Positions 28,482 to 37,088 of a stretch of 64,000 bases of DNA are shown here, one piece after another. The first letter of the stretch is position 1; each line of letters begins with the position of its first letter. Location: assembly GCF_002102185.1 (NCBI RefSeq), contig NZ_LQOW01000026.1, forward strand, positions 62,001 to 126,000, read 5' to 3'. This DNA comes from Mycobacterium fragae (GTDB lineage: Bacteria > Actinomycetota > Actinomycetes > Mycobacteriales > Mycobacteriaceae). The notes beneath the pieces are model-generated. The model was not told where the DNA came from. It did no database searches and worked only from the letters and a program-made list of their open reading frames with translations. Both the position numbers and the translations under genes were made by a program.

Positions 28482-29321
28482 ATGGGGGATCCATTCATCG
28501 GAAGCGAGGCGCTCGCTGCAGGCAGGCTGACCCGGCATCAGCTTCGCACTCGATTCGTCGCGCTTCACCAAGACATCTACATTGGCAAAGATGCCGAACT
28601 GACGCCAGTGCTTCGGGCGAAGGCGTGCTGGTTGCGATCGCGGCGTCGCGGAATTCTCGCCGGTTACTCGGCGTCCGCCTTGCATGGGGCACGGTGGATC
28701 GACTCATGGCGACCAGCGGCGATTATCGACTCCAACCGTCGCCGCGTATCCGGCATCGAGGTGTGGGAGCAGGCAATTGAGCCCGACGAAATCTGCATCA
28801 TCGACGGGATGCGAGTCACGACGCCCGAGCGCACCGCCCTCGACCTCGCCTGCACGTACCCCGTCGACGAAGCCGTCGCGGCTATCGACTCACTGGCCCG
28901 TGCCACTCACCTCAAGCTGGCCGACGTCGACCTCCTTGTCGAGCGCTACACGGGCCGTCGCGGCATCAGGCGCGCCCGCGTCGCGCTGGACCTCGTCGAC
29001 GCTGGTGCGGAATCGCCGCGGGAAACGTGGTTGCGGCTCATTCTCATTCGTGCGGGCTTTCCCCGTCCGCAGACACAGATCCCCGTTCACAACGAATACG
29101 GCGTATTGATCGGGGAGGTCGACACGGGATGGGAGAACATCAAGGTCGCCGCCGAGTACGAGGGGGACCACCATTGGAAGAGCCGTCGGCATTTCGTGAA
29201 GGACGTCAGGCGACTCGAGGCATTGACAGAGGCAGGTTGGATCATCGTACGTGTGACAGCGGAAGATACCCAAGCCACCGTCGTACGCCGCGTGGCCGCC
29301 GCACGTGGCCGCCGACTGTAA
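28482..29321 (+). CDS. DUF559/Vsr-like nuclease with AbiEi-like N-terminus, copy 1
   Basis: ATG 28482 (MGDPFIGSEALAAG) gives 279 aa, identical in length to the copy on the other strand near 51 kb; in-frame ATGs at 28467 and 28476 are alternatives. The N-terminal third (GRLTRHQLRTRF, HQDIYIGKD, AGYSASALHGA) resembles the winged-helix region of AbiEi-type antitoxin/regulator proteins. The C-terminus (GEVDTGWENIKVAAEYEGDH, then RRLEALTEAGWIIVRVT) fits DUF559/very-short-patch-repair-like PD-(D/E)XK nucleases. No toxin or methylase gene is adjacent. It lies between ltp2 and hsd4B, unrelated in function to either. Activity is unknown. Confidence 0.75.
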   Translation: MGDPFIGSEALAAGRLTRHQLRTRFVALHQDIYIGKDAELTPVLRAKACWLRSRRRGILAGYSASALHGARWIDSWRPAAIIDSNRRRVSGIEVWEQAIEPDEICIIDGMRVTTPERTALDLACTYPVDEAVAAIDSLARATHLKLADVDLLVERYTGRRGIRRARVALDLVDAGAESPRETWLRLILIRAGFPRPQTQIPVHNEYGVLIGEVDTGWENIKVAAEYEGDHHWKSRRHFVKDVRRLEALTEAGWIIVRVTAEDTQATVVRRVAAARGRRL

Positions 29322-29361
29322 CGCTACGGCGGAATCTAATGGGAAATGCCGCCATGGCGTT
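29319..29361. terminator. Stem-loop at end of DUF559-like gene 1, between convergent genes
   Basis: Left arm AACGCTACGGCGG (29320-29332) pairs imperfectly with CCGCCATGGCGTT (29349-29361). It begins within the TAA stop of copy 1 and ends 20 nt before the end of the convergent hsd4B gene. A bidirectional terminator is the simplest reading. Confidence 0.45.
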
Positions 29362-29380
29362 CCGCTCGGCGGGAAGGGGA

Positions 29381-30250
29381 CTACGTGGGGACCAGCTCGA
29401 CGCCGCTGAGCACCACGGCGTTCTCGCGCGACGGCGCGACGACGCTGGCCAACAGCCGGCCGTCCTCCTTCCAGACGGCGGCTCGTAACGTCTCGCCGGG
29501 ATACGCCACACCGGCGAACCGCGCGCCGTAGGAGCCGACGGCGGCGACGTCGGCGTCGAGCAGCGCGTCGACGATGGCCTTGCAGGCCATGCCGTAGGTG
29601 CACAGGCCGTGCAGGATGGGACGCGGAAAGCCTGCGGCGGAGGCGAATTCGGGATCAGAGTGTAGCGGGTTGCGGTCGCCGCAGAGCCGGTACAGCAGTG
29701 CCTGTTGCGGCAACACGGGCATGTCCAGTTCGAGATCGGGCGCCCGATCCGGCGGGTTCGCCGACGACCCGCCCCCTGAAGGCCCACGCTCACCGCCGAA
29801 ACCGCCCTCGCCGCGGGCGAATATCGAACGACGCTGGGTCCACAGCGGGTGACCATCCAAATCCGTCACCGTGGTCTCCGACCAGATCACCGCGGCCTTG
29901 CCCTTGTCCCAGATATCGGTGAACCGGGTGACGGCCCGGGCGGAGCCAGACGGTGGCAGCGGCGCCGGCGCCGTGACTTGCTCACTGGCGTGCAGGACCT
30001 TGCTCAGCTCGATGTCGATGCCGGGAAACTTGACGGTCGGCGGCTTGGTGGCGTGAAAGGTGGCCGCCACGTTGCCGAATGTAGGCAGTACCTGCGGCGT
30101 GTCATCGACGAGATAGCGCAGCTCGCGAGGATCCACCGGATCAGCACCGGCACCCAGCGCTAAGTGGTAGAGCTGCACATCGCTGCTGCTCCAGGAGAAT
30201 TCGAGCGGCTCCAGCTCGGCGGCGAGTGCGGCGTCGACATTGATCGGCAT
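29381..30250 (-). CDS. hsd4B: MaoC-type steroid enoyl-CoA hydratase (Hsd4B/ChsH3)
   Basis: ATG 30250; 289 aa. Double hot-dog architecture; the C-terminal domain carries the hydratase-2 motif YRLCGDRNPLHSDPEFASAA with the catalytic Asp and His. A Gly/Ser-rich linker (GGERGPSGGGSSANPP) joins the halves. The M. tuberculosis homologue Rv3538 was first called hsd4B and, to my recollection, is the side-chain enoyl-CoA hydratase ChsH3. It is 1 nt downstream of kstD on the same strand, so it is probably co-transcribed from the KstR-controlled kstD promoter. Confidence 0.9.
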   Translation of the reverse strand: MPINVDAALAAELEPLEFSWSSSDVQLYHLALGAGADPVDPRELRYLVDDTPQVLPTFGNVAATFHATKPPTVKFPGIDIELSKVLHASEQVTAPAPLPPSGSARAVTRFTDIWDKGKAAVIWSETTVTDLDGHPLWTQRRSIFARGEGGFGGERGPSGGGSSANPPDRAPDLELDMPVLPQQALLYRLCGDRNPLHSDPEFASAAGFPRPILHGLCTYGMACKAIVDALLDADVAAVGSYGARFAGVAYPGETLRAAVWKEDGRLLASVVAPSRENAVVLSGVELVPT

Positions 30251-30251
30251 A

Positions 30252-31910
30252 TCAGGCCTCCCCTGCGATGTGCAATGCCGCGAGGTAGCCGAACGTCATC
30301 GCCGGGCCGATGGTGCCGCCCGGGCCCGGATAGGTATGTCCCATCACCGGAGCGCTGACATTGCCTGCGGCGTAAAGACCTTCGATGACGCTGCCGTCGT
30401 CCCGCAATGCGCGGCCATGGACGTCGGTGCGGATACCTCCCTTTGTGCCCAGGTCGCCGGGCACCATCTTGGCGGCGTAGTACGGCGGGTGGCTGAGCTC
30501 GCCGAGGTTGGGGTTGGGCTTGTTGGTCGGGTCGCCGTAATAGCGGTCATAGGCACTCTCGCCGCGGTGATAGTCCTCGTCGACGCCTGAGCGCGCGAAG
30601 CCGTTGAACCGCTGCACAGTCGCAACAAACTCATCGACCGGCAGTCCGGCCTTCCCGGCCAGCTCCTCCAAAGTGGACGCCTCGACGATGACGCCCGATT
30701 CCAGCCACTTACGCGGAAGGCGTTGTCCGGGCTGCAATCCCGCGAAGATGTAGCGGTCCCGATAGCGCTGGTCGAACACCAGCCAAGCCGGGATGTTCTC
30801 GCCCGGACCGGGACCCTGGCCGAATTCGCCGCCGTACATGTGGTGGCACGCCTCGACGTAGGGCATCGATTCGTTCATGAATCGCTTGCCCGACATGTTG
30901 ACGATGATCGACCCGGGGGAGTTGCGCTCCGACAACGCGAACCACGGCGCACCCACCAGCGGGACCGTCGGGCCCCACCAGGCGTCCTCCATGATGTCGA
31001 GGGCAGCGCCGAGCTTTTCCGCGGCGAGGATGCCGTCGCCGGTGTTGGCTTTGGCGCCGACCGTCCACTCGGTGGTGATCGGCGCACGCTGGTATTTGAC
31101 CCGCATCTGCTCGTTGTGCTCGAACCCTCCGCACCCGAGGATCACCCCGCGCCGAGCCTTGATCAGCTCGCCGTCGTTGACGTAAACGCCGCGCACCGCA
31201 CCGCCTTCCACGTATAGATCGGTCAGCGCGGTGTTCAGTTGGACCGGAACGCCTGCCTGTCGCAGACCGATCCGCAACGGCCCGATCAGCGCGCGGCCCA
31301 TGCCGACGAGATGCTTCCCGGTCGCCTTCGCCCACATCGTGCGCGCACCCACCCGTATGCTGCGCAGCACACCCCGGGGATGACGCTTGAGCTGGTTTAG
31401 TCGCACGTAATCCTGTTGCATCACAACGACATTGAGGGGCACCTTGCCGTACGGCGGCTCCAGCCCGGCCAGATCGGGCCCGAGCTTTTTGGCGTTGAAC
31501 GGCTTCGGCTCGATGGAACGCCCGCCGGGCCGCCCGCCCGGGGCCTCGGGATAGTAGTCGGAGTAACCGGGCACCCAGCACATCTTCAGCGGCGTGTGCT
31601 TCAACACGAACGACAGCATCTCGGGCCCGCGCTCGAGATAGGCGTCGATGCGTTCCGGTTCGACGATGCCGCCGATGATCCCGTGCAGATAAGTGCGGGC
31701 CGCTTCCGGGGTGTCCGTGACGCCGTCACGCCTGAGGACCTCGTTGTTCGGAATCCAGACGCCGCCGCCCGAGCGCGCGGTGGAGCCGCCATAGTGCACA
31801 GCCTTCTCGATGACTATTGTCGAGAGACCTCGGTGAGCGGCGGCCAGCGCAGCGACCATGCCGGCGCCGCCGCTCCCGACCACGACGACGTCGAACTCCT
31901 GAGCTGTCAT
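30252..31910 (-). CDS. kstD: 3-ketosteroid delta1-dehydrogenase KstD
   Basis: ATG 31910, one base from the KstR operator; 552 aa. A much longer in-frame reading (to 32327) crosses the operator and hsaE and is rejected. FAD-binding GSGGAG at residues 12-17, followed by EKAVHYGGSTARSGGGVWIP, and the C-terminal GPGGTIGPAMTFGYLAAL are hallmarks of 3-oxosteroid 1-dehydrogenases. KstD desaturates C1-C2 of ring A; with KshA it triggers ring B opening to 3-HSA. Confidence 0.95.
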   Translation of the reverse strand: MTAQEFDVVVVGSGGAGMVAALAAAHRGLSTIVIEKAVHYGGSTARSGGGVWIPNNEVLRRDGVTDTPEAARTYLHGIIGGIVEPERIDAYLERGPEMLSFVLKHTPLKMCWVPGYSDYYPEAPGGRPGGRSIEPKPFNAKKLGPDLAGLEPPYGKVPLNVVVMQQDYVRLNQLKRHPRGVLRSIRVGARTMWAKATGKHLVGMGRALIGPLRIGLRQAGVPVQLNTALTDLYVEGGAVRGVYVNDGELIKARRGVILGCGGFEHNEQMRVKYQRAPITTEWTVGAKANTGDGILAAEKLGAALDIMEDAWWGPTVPLVGAPWFALSERNSPGSIIVNMSGKRFMNESMPYVEACHHMYGGEFGQGPGPGENIPAWLVFDQRYRDRYIFAGLQPGQRLPRKWLESGVIVEASTLEELAGKAGLPVDEFVATVQRFNGFARSGVDEDYHRGESAYDRYYGDPTNKPNPNLGELSHPPYYAAKMVPGDLGTKGGIRTDVHGRALRDDGSVIEGLYAAGNVSAPVMGHTYPGPGGTIGPAMTFGYLAALHIAGEA

Positions 31911-31911
31911 G

Positions 31912-31925
31912 TAGAACACGTTATA
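31912..31925. promoter_or_regulatory. KstR operator between kstD and hsaE
   Basis: TAGAACACGTTATA fits TnnAACnnGTTnnA. It directly abuts the kstD ATG (1-nt gap) and is 57 nt before the hsaE ATG, serving both divergent transcription units. Confidence 0.9.
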
Positions 31926-31982
31926 GAATTGCCAGGGCTGGGCGCTACTGGCCCGGTCACACCAACGAGGGGACTTCGGCTG

Positions 31983-32768
31983 ATGATCCCGGTTGCCACC
32001 CGTGATGTGCTGGCCGCCGACCTCGCGCAGGCCGAGCGGAGCCGCCAGCCGATCGCGCCGCTGACGGCCGCGCACCCCGAGATCGACGTCGTGGACGCCT
32101 ACGAGATCCAGCTGATCAACATCCGTCAGCGGGTCGCCGAAGGGGCCCGCGTGGTGGGGCACAAGGTGGGCCTGTCGTCGCTGGCGATGCAGCAGATGAT
32201 GGGCGTCGACGAGCCGGACTACGGCCATCTGCTCGACGAGATGCAGGTGTTCGAGGACATTCCGGTCAAGGCGGACAAATACCTCTATCCGCGGGTAGAG
32301 GTCGAAGTCGGTTTCGTCCTGGCCCACGACCTGCCCGGCGCGGACTGCACCGAGGACGACGTGCTCAAGGCGACGGAAGCGTTCGTCCCGGCGATCGAGC
32401 TCATCGACACCAGGATCACCGACTGGAAGATCGCGCTGTGCGACACCATCGCCGACAATGCCTCATCGGCCGGCTTCGTGCTCGGCGCGGCGCGGGTGTC
32501 GCCCAACGACGTCGACATCAAAGAGATCGACGCCGTTTTGACCCGCAACGGCGAGGTGGTGGCCAAGGGTCGCAGCGACGCGGTGTTGGGCAACCCGGTG
32601 ACCGCGGTGGCGTGGCTGGCCCGCAAGGTGGAAAGCTTTGGTGTGCGGCTGCGAAAAGGTGACATCGTGCTACCCGGTTCGTGCACCCGGGCCATCGACG
32701 CCAGGTCGGGCGACAATTTCGTCGCCGACTTTGCCGGCCTCGGGTCCGTCCGGTTGTCGTTCGAATAA
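31983..32768 (+). CDS. hsaE: 2-hydroxyhexa-2,4-dienoate hydratase HsaE
   Basis: ATG 31983 with a GAGGGGA-type site upstream gives 261 aa. Fumarylacetoacetase/MhpD-family hydratase: [37 protein letters not shown] (metal-binding acidic residues) and the C-terminal [15 protein letters not shown]. HsaE hydrates the dienoate released by HsaD from ring A/B fragments. First gene of hsaE-hsaG-hsaF. Confidence 0.95.
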   Translation: MIPVATRDVLAADLAQAERSRQPIAPLTAAHPEIDVVDAYEIQLINIRQRVAEGARVVGHKVGLSSLAMQQMMGVDEPDYGHLLDEMQVFEDIPVKADKYLYPRVEVEVGFVLAHDLPGADCTEDDVLKATEAFVPAIELIDTRITDWKIALCDTIADNASSAGFVLGAARVSPNDVDIKEIDAVLTRNGEVVAKGRSDAVLGNPVTAVAWLARKVESFGVRLRKGDIVLPGSCTRAIDARSGDNFVADFAGLGSVRLSFE

Positions 32769-32788
32769 TTCGAATAAGAGGAGCGTTC

Positions 32789-33703
32789 ATGCCGTCCAAG
32801 GCCTCGGTCGCAATCGTCGGGTCGGGCAATATCAGCACCGACCTGCTGTACAAACTGCGGCGCTCGCAGTGGCTGGAGCCGCGTTGGATGGTCGGCATCG
32901 ACCCGGAAAGCGAAGGGCTGGCGCGGGCGCGCAAGCTCGGTCTGGAAACCACTCATGAAGGCGTCGACTGGCTACTGGCCCAGCCGGACAAGCCTGACCT
33001 GCTGTTCGAGGCGACCAGCGCCTACGTGCACAAAGCGGCAGCGCCGAAATATGCCGACGCCGGCATCCGGGCCATCGACCTGACACCCGCGGCGGTCGGC
33101 CCCGCGGTGATTCCGCCGGCGAACCTGAGGGAGCACCTCGACGCGCCGAACGTCAACATGATCACCTGCGGCGGACAGGCCACGATCCCGATCGTCTACG
33201 CGGTATCCCGGGTCGTCCAAGTGCCCTACGCCGAGATCGTCGCCTCGGTCGCATCGGTGTCGGCCGGCCCGGGCACCCGGGCCAACATCGACGAGTTCAC
33301 CAAGACCACCGCCCGCGGCGTGGAGACCATCGGCGGCGCCCAACGCGGCAAGGCGATCATCATCCTCAACCCGGCCGACCCGCCGATGATCATGCGCGAC
33401 ACCATCTTCTGCGCCATCCCCGACGACGCCGACCGCGACGCGATCGCCACATCCATCCACGACGTGGTCGCCGAAGTGCAGACCTACGTGCCGGGCTACC
33501 GGTTGCTCAACGAGCCGCAATTCGACGAGCCGTCGCTCAACTCCGGCGGCCAAGCCCTGGTCACCACCTTCATCGAGGTCGAGGGAGCCGGCGATTACCT
33601 GCCCCCGTATGCGGGCAACCTGGACATCATGACTGCGGCGGCCACCAAGGTCGGCGAGGAGATCGCCAAGGAAACGCTGTCGGTTGCAGGAGGTACACGA
33701 TGA
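32789..33703 (+). CDS. hsaG: Acylating propionaldehyde/acetaldehyde dehydrogenase HsaG
   Basis: ATG 32789 preceded by AGAGGAG; 304 aa. Rossmann motif [17 protein letters not shown] and the catalytic Cys in [17 protein letters not shown]. HsaG converts the aldehyde channelled from HsaF to acyl-CoA with NAD+ and CoA. The stop overlaps hsaF as ATGA, as expected for two subunits of a channelling complex. Confidence 0.96.
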   Translation: MPSKASVAIVGSGNISTDLLYKLRRSQWLEPRWMVGIDPESEGLARARKLGLETTHEGVDWLLAQPDKPDLLFEATSAYVHKAAAPKYADAGIRAIDLTPAAVGPAVIPPANLREHLDAPNVNMITCGGQATIPIVYAVSRVVQVPYAEIVASVASVSAGPGTRANIDEFTKTTARGVETIGGAQRGKAIIILNPADPPMIMRDTIFCAIPDDADRDAIATSIHDVVAEVQTYVPGYRLLNEPQFDEPSLNSGGQALVTTFIEVEGAGDYLPPYAGNLDIMTAAATKVGEEIAKETLSVAGGTR

Positions 33704-34755
33704 CCGGCATTTGGGACGTCCGCATCACGGACACCTCACTGCGGGACGGCTCGCACCACAAACGCCACCAGTTCACCAAGGACGAAGTCCACGCCATCGT
33801 CACCGCCCTCGACGCCGCCGGCGTGCCGGTCATCGAGGTGACCCACGGCGACGGGCTGGGCGGATCGTCGTTCAACTACGGGTTCTCCAAGACACCCGAG
33901 CAAGAGCTGATCAAACTGGCCGCCCAGACCGCTAAAGAGGCCAAGATCGCGTTTTTGATGCTGCCCGGCGTCGGCACCAAAGAGGACATCAAAGAAGCCC
34001 AAGACAATGGCGGCTCGATCTGCCGGATCGCCACCCATTGCACCGAAGCCGACGTGTCCATCCAGCACTTTGGCTTGGCCCGCGAGCTGGGCCTGGAAAC
34101 CGTCGGGTTTTTGATGATGGCGCACACCATCCCACCGGAGAAACTGGCCGCCCAGGCCCGCATCATGGCCGACGCCGGCTGCCAATGCGTCTACGTGGTG
34201 GACTCCGCCGGCGCGCTGGTCCTCGAGGGCGTGCGCGACCGGATCGCGGCGCTGGTCGCCGAGCTCGGCGACGACGCCCAGGTCGGGTTCCATGGGCATG
34301 AGAACCTCGGCCTGGGGGTGGCCAACTCGGTCGAGGCCGTCCGGGCGGGCGCCAAGCAGATCGACGGGTCGGTGCGCCGGTTCGGGGCCGGGGCGGGCAA
34401 TGCTCCCGTCGAGGCGCTGATCGGGGTCTTCGACAAGATCGGCGTCAAGACCGGCATCGACTTCTTCGACATCGCCGACGCCGCCGAGGACGTGGTGCGC
34501 CCCGCGATGCCGGCCGAATGCCTGCTCGACCGCAACGCGCTGATCATGGGTTACTCCGGTGTGTACTCCAGCTTCCTCAAGCACGCCGTGCGGCAATCCG
34601 AACGCTACGGCGTGCCCGCCCACGAGCTGCTGCACCGAGCCGGTCAGCGCAAGTTGATCGGCGGCCAGGAAGACCAGCTCATCGACATCGCGCTGGAAAT
34701 CAAACGCGAGCACTCAAGCGGCGCCGCACGGCACACACAGGCCACCACAAGCTAG
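33700..34755 (+). CDS. hsaF: 4-hydroxy-2-oxoacid aldolase HsaF
   Basis: ATG 33700; 351 aa. DRE-TIM metallolyase: the [17 protein letters not shown] segment near the start holds the catalytic Arg/Asp, and [18 protein letters not shown] the metal-binding His pair. HsaF cleaves 4-hydroxy-2-oxohexanoate to pyruvate and propionaldehyde, which passes to HsaG through a tunnel. Confidence 0.96.
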   Translation: MTGIWDVRITDTSLRDGSHHKRHQFTKDEVHAIVTALDAAGVPVIEVTHGDGLGGSSFNYGFSKTPEQELIKLAAQTAKEAKIAFLMLPGVGTKEDIKEAQDNGGSICRIATHCTEADVSIQHFGLARELGLETVGFLMMAHTIPPEKLAAQARIMADAGCQCVYVVDSAGALVLEGVRDRIAALVAELGDDAQVGFHGHENLGLGVANSVEAVRAGAKQIDGSVRRFGAGAGNAPVEALIGVFDKIGVKTGIDFFDIADAAEDVVRPAMPAECLLDRNALIMGYSGVYSSFLKHAVRQSERYGVPAHELLHRAGQRKLIGGQEDQLIDIALEIKREHSSGAARHTQATTS

Positions 34756-34773
34756 CGCGAGTAGCCTGGCCGC

Positions 34774-35076
34774 ATGAGCGCTTCCAAGACATTCGGCCCA
34801 CGTCGCCGCGGGCTGTACGGCCTGCTCGCCGGCGGGCTACTCACTGCGACCGCCGCGACGGTGATCGCGCTGCCTGTGGCTAGCGCGGATCCCCCGTGCA
34901 ACCAGACCGTCGGTAACTCCATCGACCAGTACCTGCAGCGCCATCCTGACCTTCACGCGCAGCTGCAGGCCAGGTCGCAGGCGGAGGGCGGTAACGGCAA
35001 CGTCATCGATTACCTGAACCGGCATCCGGATGTGCGGCAGCATCTGATCGACCTGTCGCAGCAGTGCGCACTGTAG
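34774..35076 (+). CDS. Secreted hemophore-like (MHB-domain) protein, 100 aa
   Basis: ATG 34774; 100 aa with a Tat/Sec-like signal: RRR at residues 10-12, a hydrophobic stretch (LYGLLAGGLLTATAATVIAL) and cleavage likely after VASA. The mature part is a small helical domain bounded by two cysteines (PPCNQTV and LSQQCAL) with two HPD repeats (YLQRHPDLHAQL and YLNRHPDVRQHL), typical of mycobacterial haem-binding MHB proteins. It lies 18 nt after hsaF; in M. tuberculosis this interval holds PPE61/PPE62. Haem binding is inferred from family resemblance. Confidence 0.75.
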   Translation: MSASKTFGPRRRGLYGLLAGGLLTATAATVIALPVASADPPCNQTVGNSIDQYLQRHPDLHAQLQARSQAEGGNGNVIDYLNRHPDVRQHLIDLSQQCAL

Positions 35077-35139
35077 TGAGTCGGCCTCGTCTTTGAACGC
35101 CGCGGCTGGCACGCGGAATGTTCGCCCATTGACGAAAAT

Positions 35140-35153
35140 TAGAACACGTTCTA
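35140..35153. promoter_or_regulatory. KstR operator of the Rv3531c-like gene
   Basis: TAGAACACGTTCTA is a perfect 14-bp palindrome fitting the KstR consensus, 10 nt before GTG 35164. Confidence 0.92.
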
Positions 35154-35157
35154 GCGT
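35152..35157 (+). promoter_or_regulatory. Predicted -10 element of leaderless Rv3531c-like transcript
   Basis: TAGCGT overlaps the last two bases of the KstR operator and is exactly 6 nt from GTG 35164. No ribosome-binding site is present between. Confidence 0.5.
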
Positions 35158-35163
35158 CAAGGC

Positions 35164-36303
35164 GTGTCCGCTGATCCTGTCTCTGGCCCCCTCACCTCCG
35201 CGATCGCCGAGGCCGAAGCGCTAGTCGCCGCCGCACCGCACATCGAGACCGAAGCCGACCTGCTCGAAGGACTGCAATACCTTGCCGGCTGTGTGGCCGC
35301 CTGCACGCACATCGCGTTCGACTACGAGCGCGATCACCCATTTCTGCTGTCGGGCACCGGACCGTTCACCAAGATGGGCTTGGACAACCCGGACACCCTC
35401 TATTTCGGCTGTCGGGTCCAGCCCGACCGGGATTACCTCGTCACCGGCACCCGCGGCACCACCACCGATCTGAGCTTCCAGCTGCTCGGCGGTGAGTACA
35501 CCGACGACAACGTGCCCGCCAGCCAGGCCGCGTTCGACGACCGTGAACTCGAGATCGCCGCGGACGGCAGCTTCGAATGGCGGTTCAGGCCGACTGCGCC
35601 AGGTCAGCTGGTGATCCGCGAGGTCTACGGCGACTGGTCGCAGCGCCGCGGCACGGTGGCTATCCAGCGGCTGGACACCGCGGGCACCGCGCCACCGCCT
35701 CTGACCCGCGCCACGATTGAAAAGCGTTACGCCACAGCGGGAAAACAACTTGTCAGCCGGGTCAAGACGTGGCTGCAGTTCCCGCAGTGGTTCTACCTCA
35801 ACATCCCGGTCAACACCATGGTGGCGCCGCGGCTGACGCCCGGCGGCCTGGCGACGCAGTACTCCTCGGCCGGGCATTTCGAGCTCAAACCCGATCAGGC
35901 TCTGGTGATCACGCTGCCGGTGACCGACGCGCCCTACCTCGGTTTCCAGCTGGGCAGCATGTGGTACATCTCGCTGGACTACATCAACCACCAGACCTCG
36001 CTGAACGCCACTCAGGCCCAAGCGGATCCGGACGGAAAGATCCGCATCGTCGTCGCCGACCAGAACCCCGGGGTCACCAACTGGGTCGAAACGCTGGGGC
36101 ATCGCCGCGGATTCCTGCAGTTCCGATGGCAGCGGGTGTCACGTCCGCTCACCGAGGCAGACGGGCCCACTGTCGAACTCGTCGATATTGACACGGTTTC
36201 CGCAGTCCTGCCGTACTACCAGGACAACAAGATTTCCGACGACGCCTGGCGTGCGCGAATCGCCCAGCGCCAGAGCCAAATCGCGAACAGAATGCTGGGG
36301 TGA
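35164..36303 (+). CDS. DUF1214-like conserved protein (Rv3531c-like)
   Basis: GTG 35164; 379 aa. It resembles DUF1254/DUF1214-type proteins: GPFTKMGLDNPDTLYFGCRV near the N-terminus, and AGHFELKPDQALVITLPVTD then FQLGSMWYISLDYINHQTSL further on. KstR-controlled, so linked to sterol use, but no activity is known to me. It heads an operon with an SDR and a sulfotransferase-like gene (Rv3531c-3530c-3529c order). The stop overlaps the SDR start. Confidence 0.82.
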   Translation: MSADPVSGPLTSAIAEAEALVAAAPHIETEADLLEGLQYLAGCVAACTHIAFDYERDHPFLLSGTGPFTKMGLDNPDTLYFGCRVQPDRDYLVTGTRGTTTDLSFQLLGGEYTDDNVPASQAAFDDRELEIAADGSFEWRFRPTAPGQLVIREVYGDWSQRRGTVAIQRLDTAGTAPPPLTRATIEKRYATAGKQLVSRVKTWLQFPQWFYLNIPVNTMVAPRLTPGGLATQYSSAGHFELKPDQALVITLPVTDAPYLGFQLGSMWYISLDYINHQTSLNATQAQADPDGKIRIVVADQNPGVTNWVETLGHRRGFLQFRWQRVSRPLTEADGPTVELVDIDTVSAVLPYYQDNKISDDAWRARIAQRQSQIANRMLG

Positions 36304-37088
36304 TGATGTCGGGGTTGCTGGACGGCAAAATTGTGGTGATCAGCGGCGTGGGCCCCGGACTGGGCACCACGCTGGCGCACCGATGTGCGCGTGACGGTGC
36401 CGATCTGGTGCTTGCGGCTCGCAGTGCCGATCGCCTCGACGATGTCGCCAAGCAGATCATCGATACCGGGCGACGGGCGGTCGCGGTGCGGACCGACATC
36501 ACCGACGACGCTCAGGTGAGCAACCTTGTCGACGCCACGCTGGAGGCATACGGCAAGGTCGACGTGCTGGTCAACAACGCGTTCCGGGTGCCGTCGATGA
36601 AGCCGTTGGCGGGCACCACATTTCAGCACATCCGGGACGCCATCGAGCTCAGCGCGCTCGGGGCCCTGCGGCTGATTCAGGGCTTCACCCCTGCATTAGC
36701 GGAGTCGCAAGGCTCGGTCGTGAACGTCAACTCGATGGTGATCCGCCACTCGCAGGCGAAGTACGGGGCTTACAAGATGGCCAAATCCGCGCTGTTGGCC
36801 ATGTCGCAGTCGCTGGCAACAGAGCTCGGCGAAAAGGGCATCCGCGTCAACTCCGTTGCGCCCGGGTATATCTGGGGCGACACGCTGCAGGCCTACTTCG
36901 AGCACCAGGCCGGCAAGTACGGGACGACAGTGGAGCAGATCTACCAGGCCACTGCGGCGAACTCCGACCTCAAACGGCTGCCCACCGAGGACGAGGTGGC
37001 GTCGGCGATTCTTTTCCTGGCCAGCGACCTGTCCAGCGGCATCACCGGGCAGACCCTCGACATCAACTGCGGGGAGTATCACACCTGA
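36303..37088 (+). CDS. Short-chain dehydrogenase (Rv3530c-like)
   Basis: Start uncertain among GTG 36300, ATG 36303 and ATG 36306; ATG 36303 overlaps the previous stop in the usual TGATGA manner and gives 261 aa. Cofactor loop VVISGVGPGLGTTLA, VLVNNAFRVPS in place of the classical NNAG, catalytic NSMVIRHSQAKYGAYKMAKS, and PGYIWGDTL. NNAF for NNAG is a family variant. Substrate is probably a steroid alcohol or hydroxyacyl-CoA, inferred from the operon. Confidence 0.85.
   Translation: MMSGLLDGKIVVISGVGPGLGTTLAHRCARDGADLVLAARSADRLDDVAKQIIDTGRRAVAVRTDITDDAQVSNLVDATLEAYGKVDVLVNNAFRVPSMKPLAGTTFQHIRDAIELSALGALRLIQGFTPALAESQGSVVNVNSMVIRHSQAKYGAYKMAKSALLAMSQSLATELGEKGIRVNSVAPGYIWGDTLQAYFEHQAGKYGTTVEQIYQATAANSDLKRLPTEDEVASAILFLASDLSSGITGQTLDINCGEYHT

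Noticed and set aside
30252..32327. 691-aa version of kstD
   Set aside because: The extra N-terminal part is antisense to hsaE and crosses the KstR operator; the FAD motif starts right after ATG 31910.
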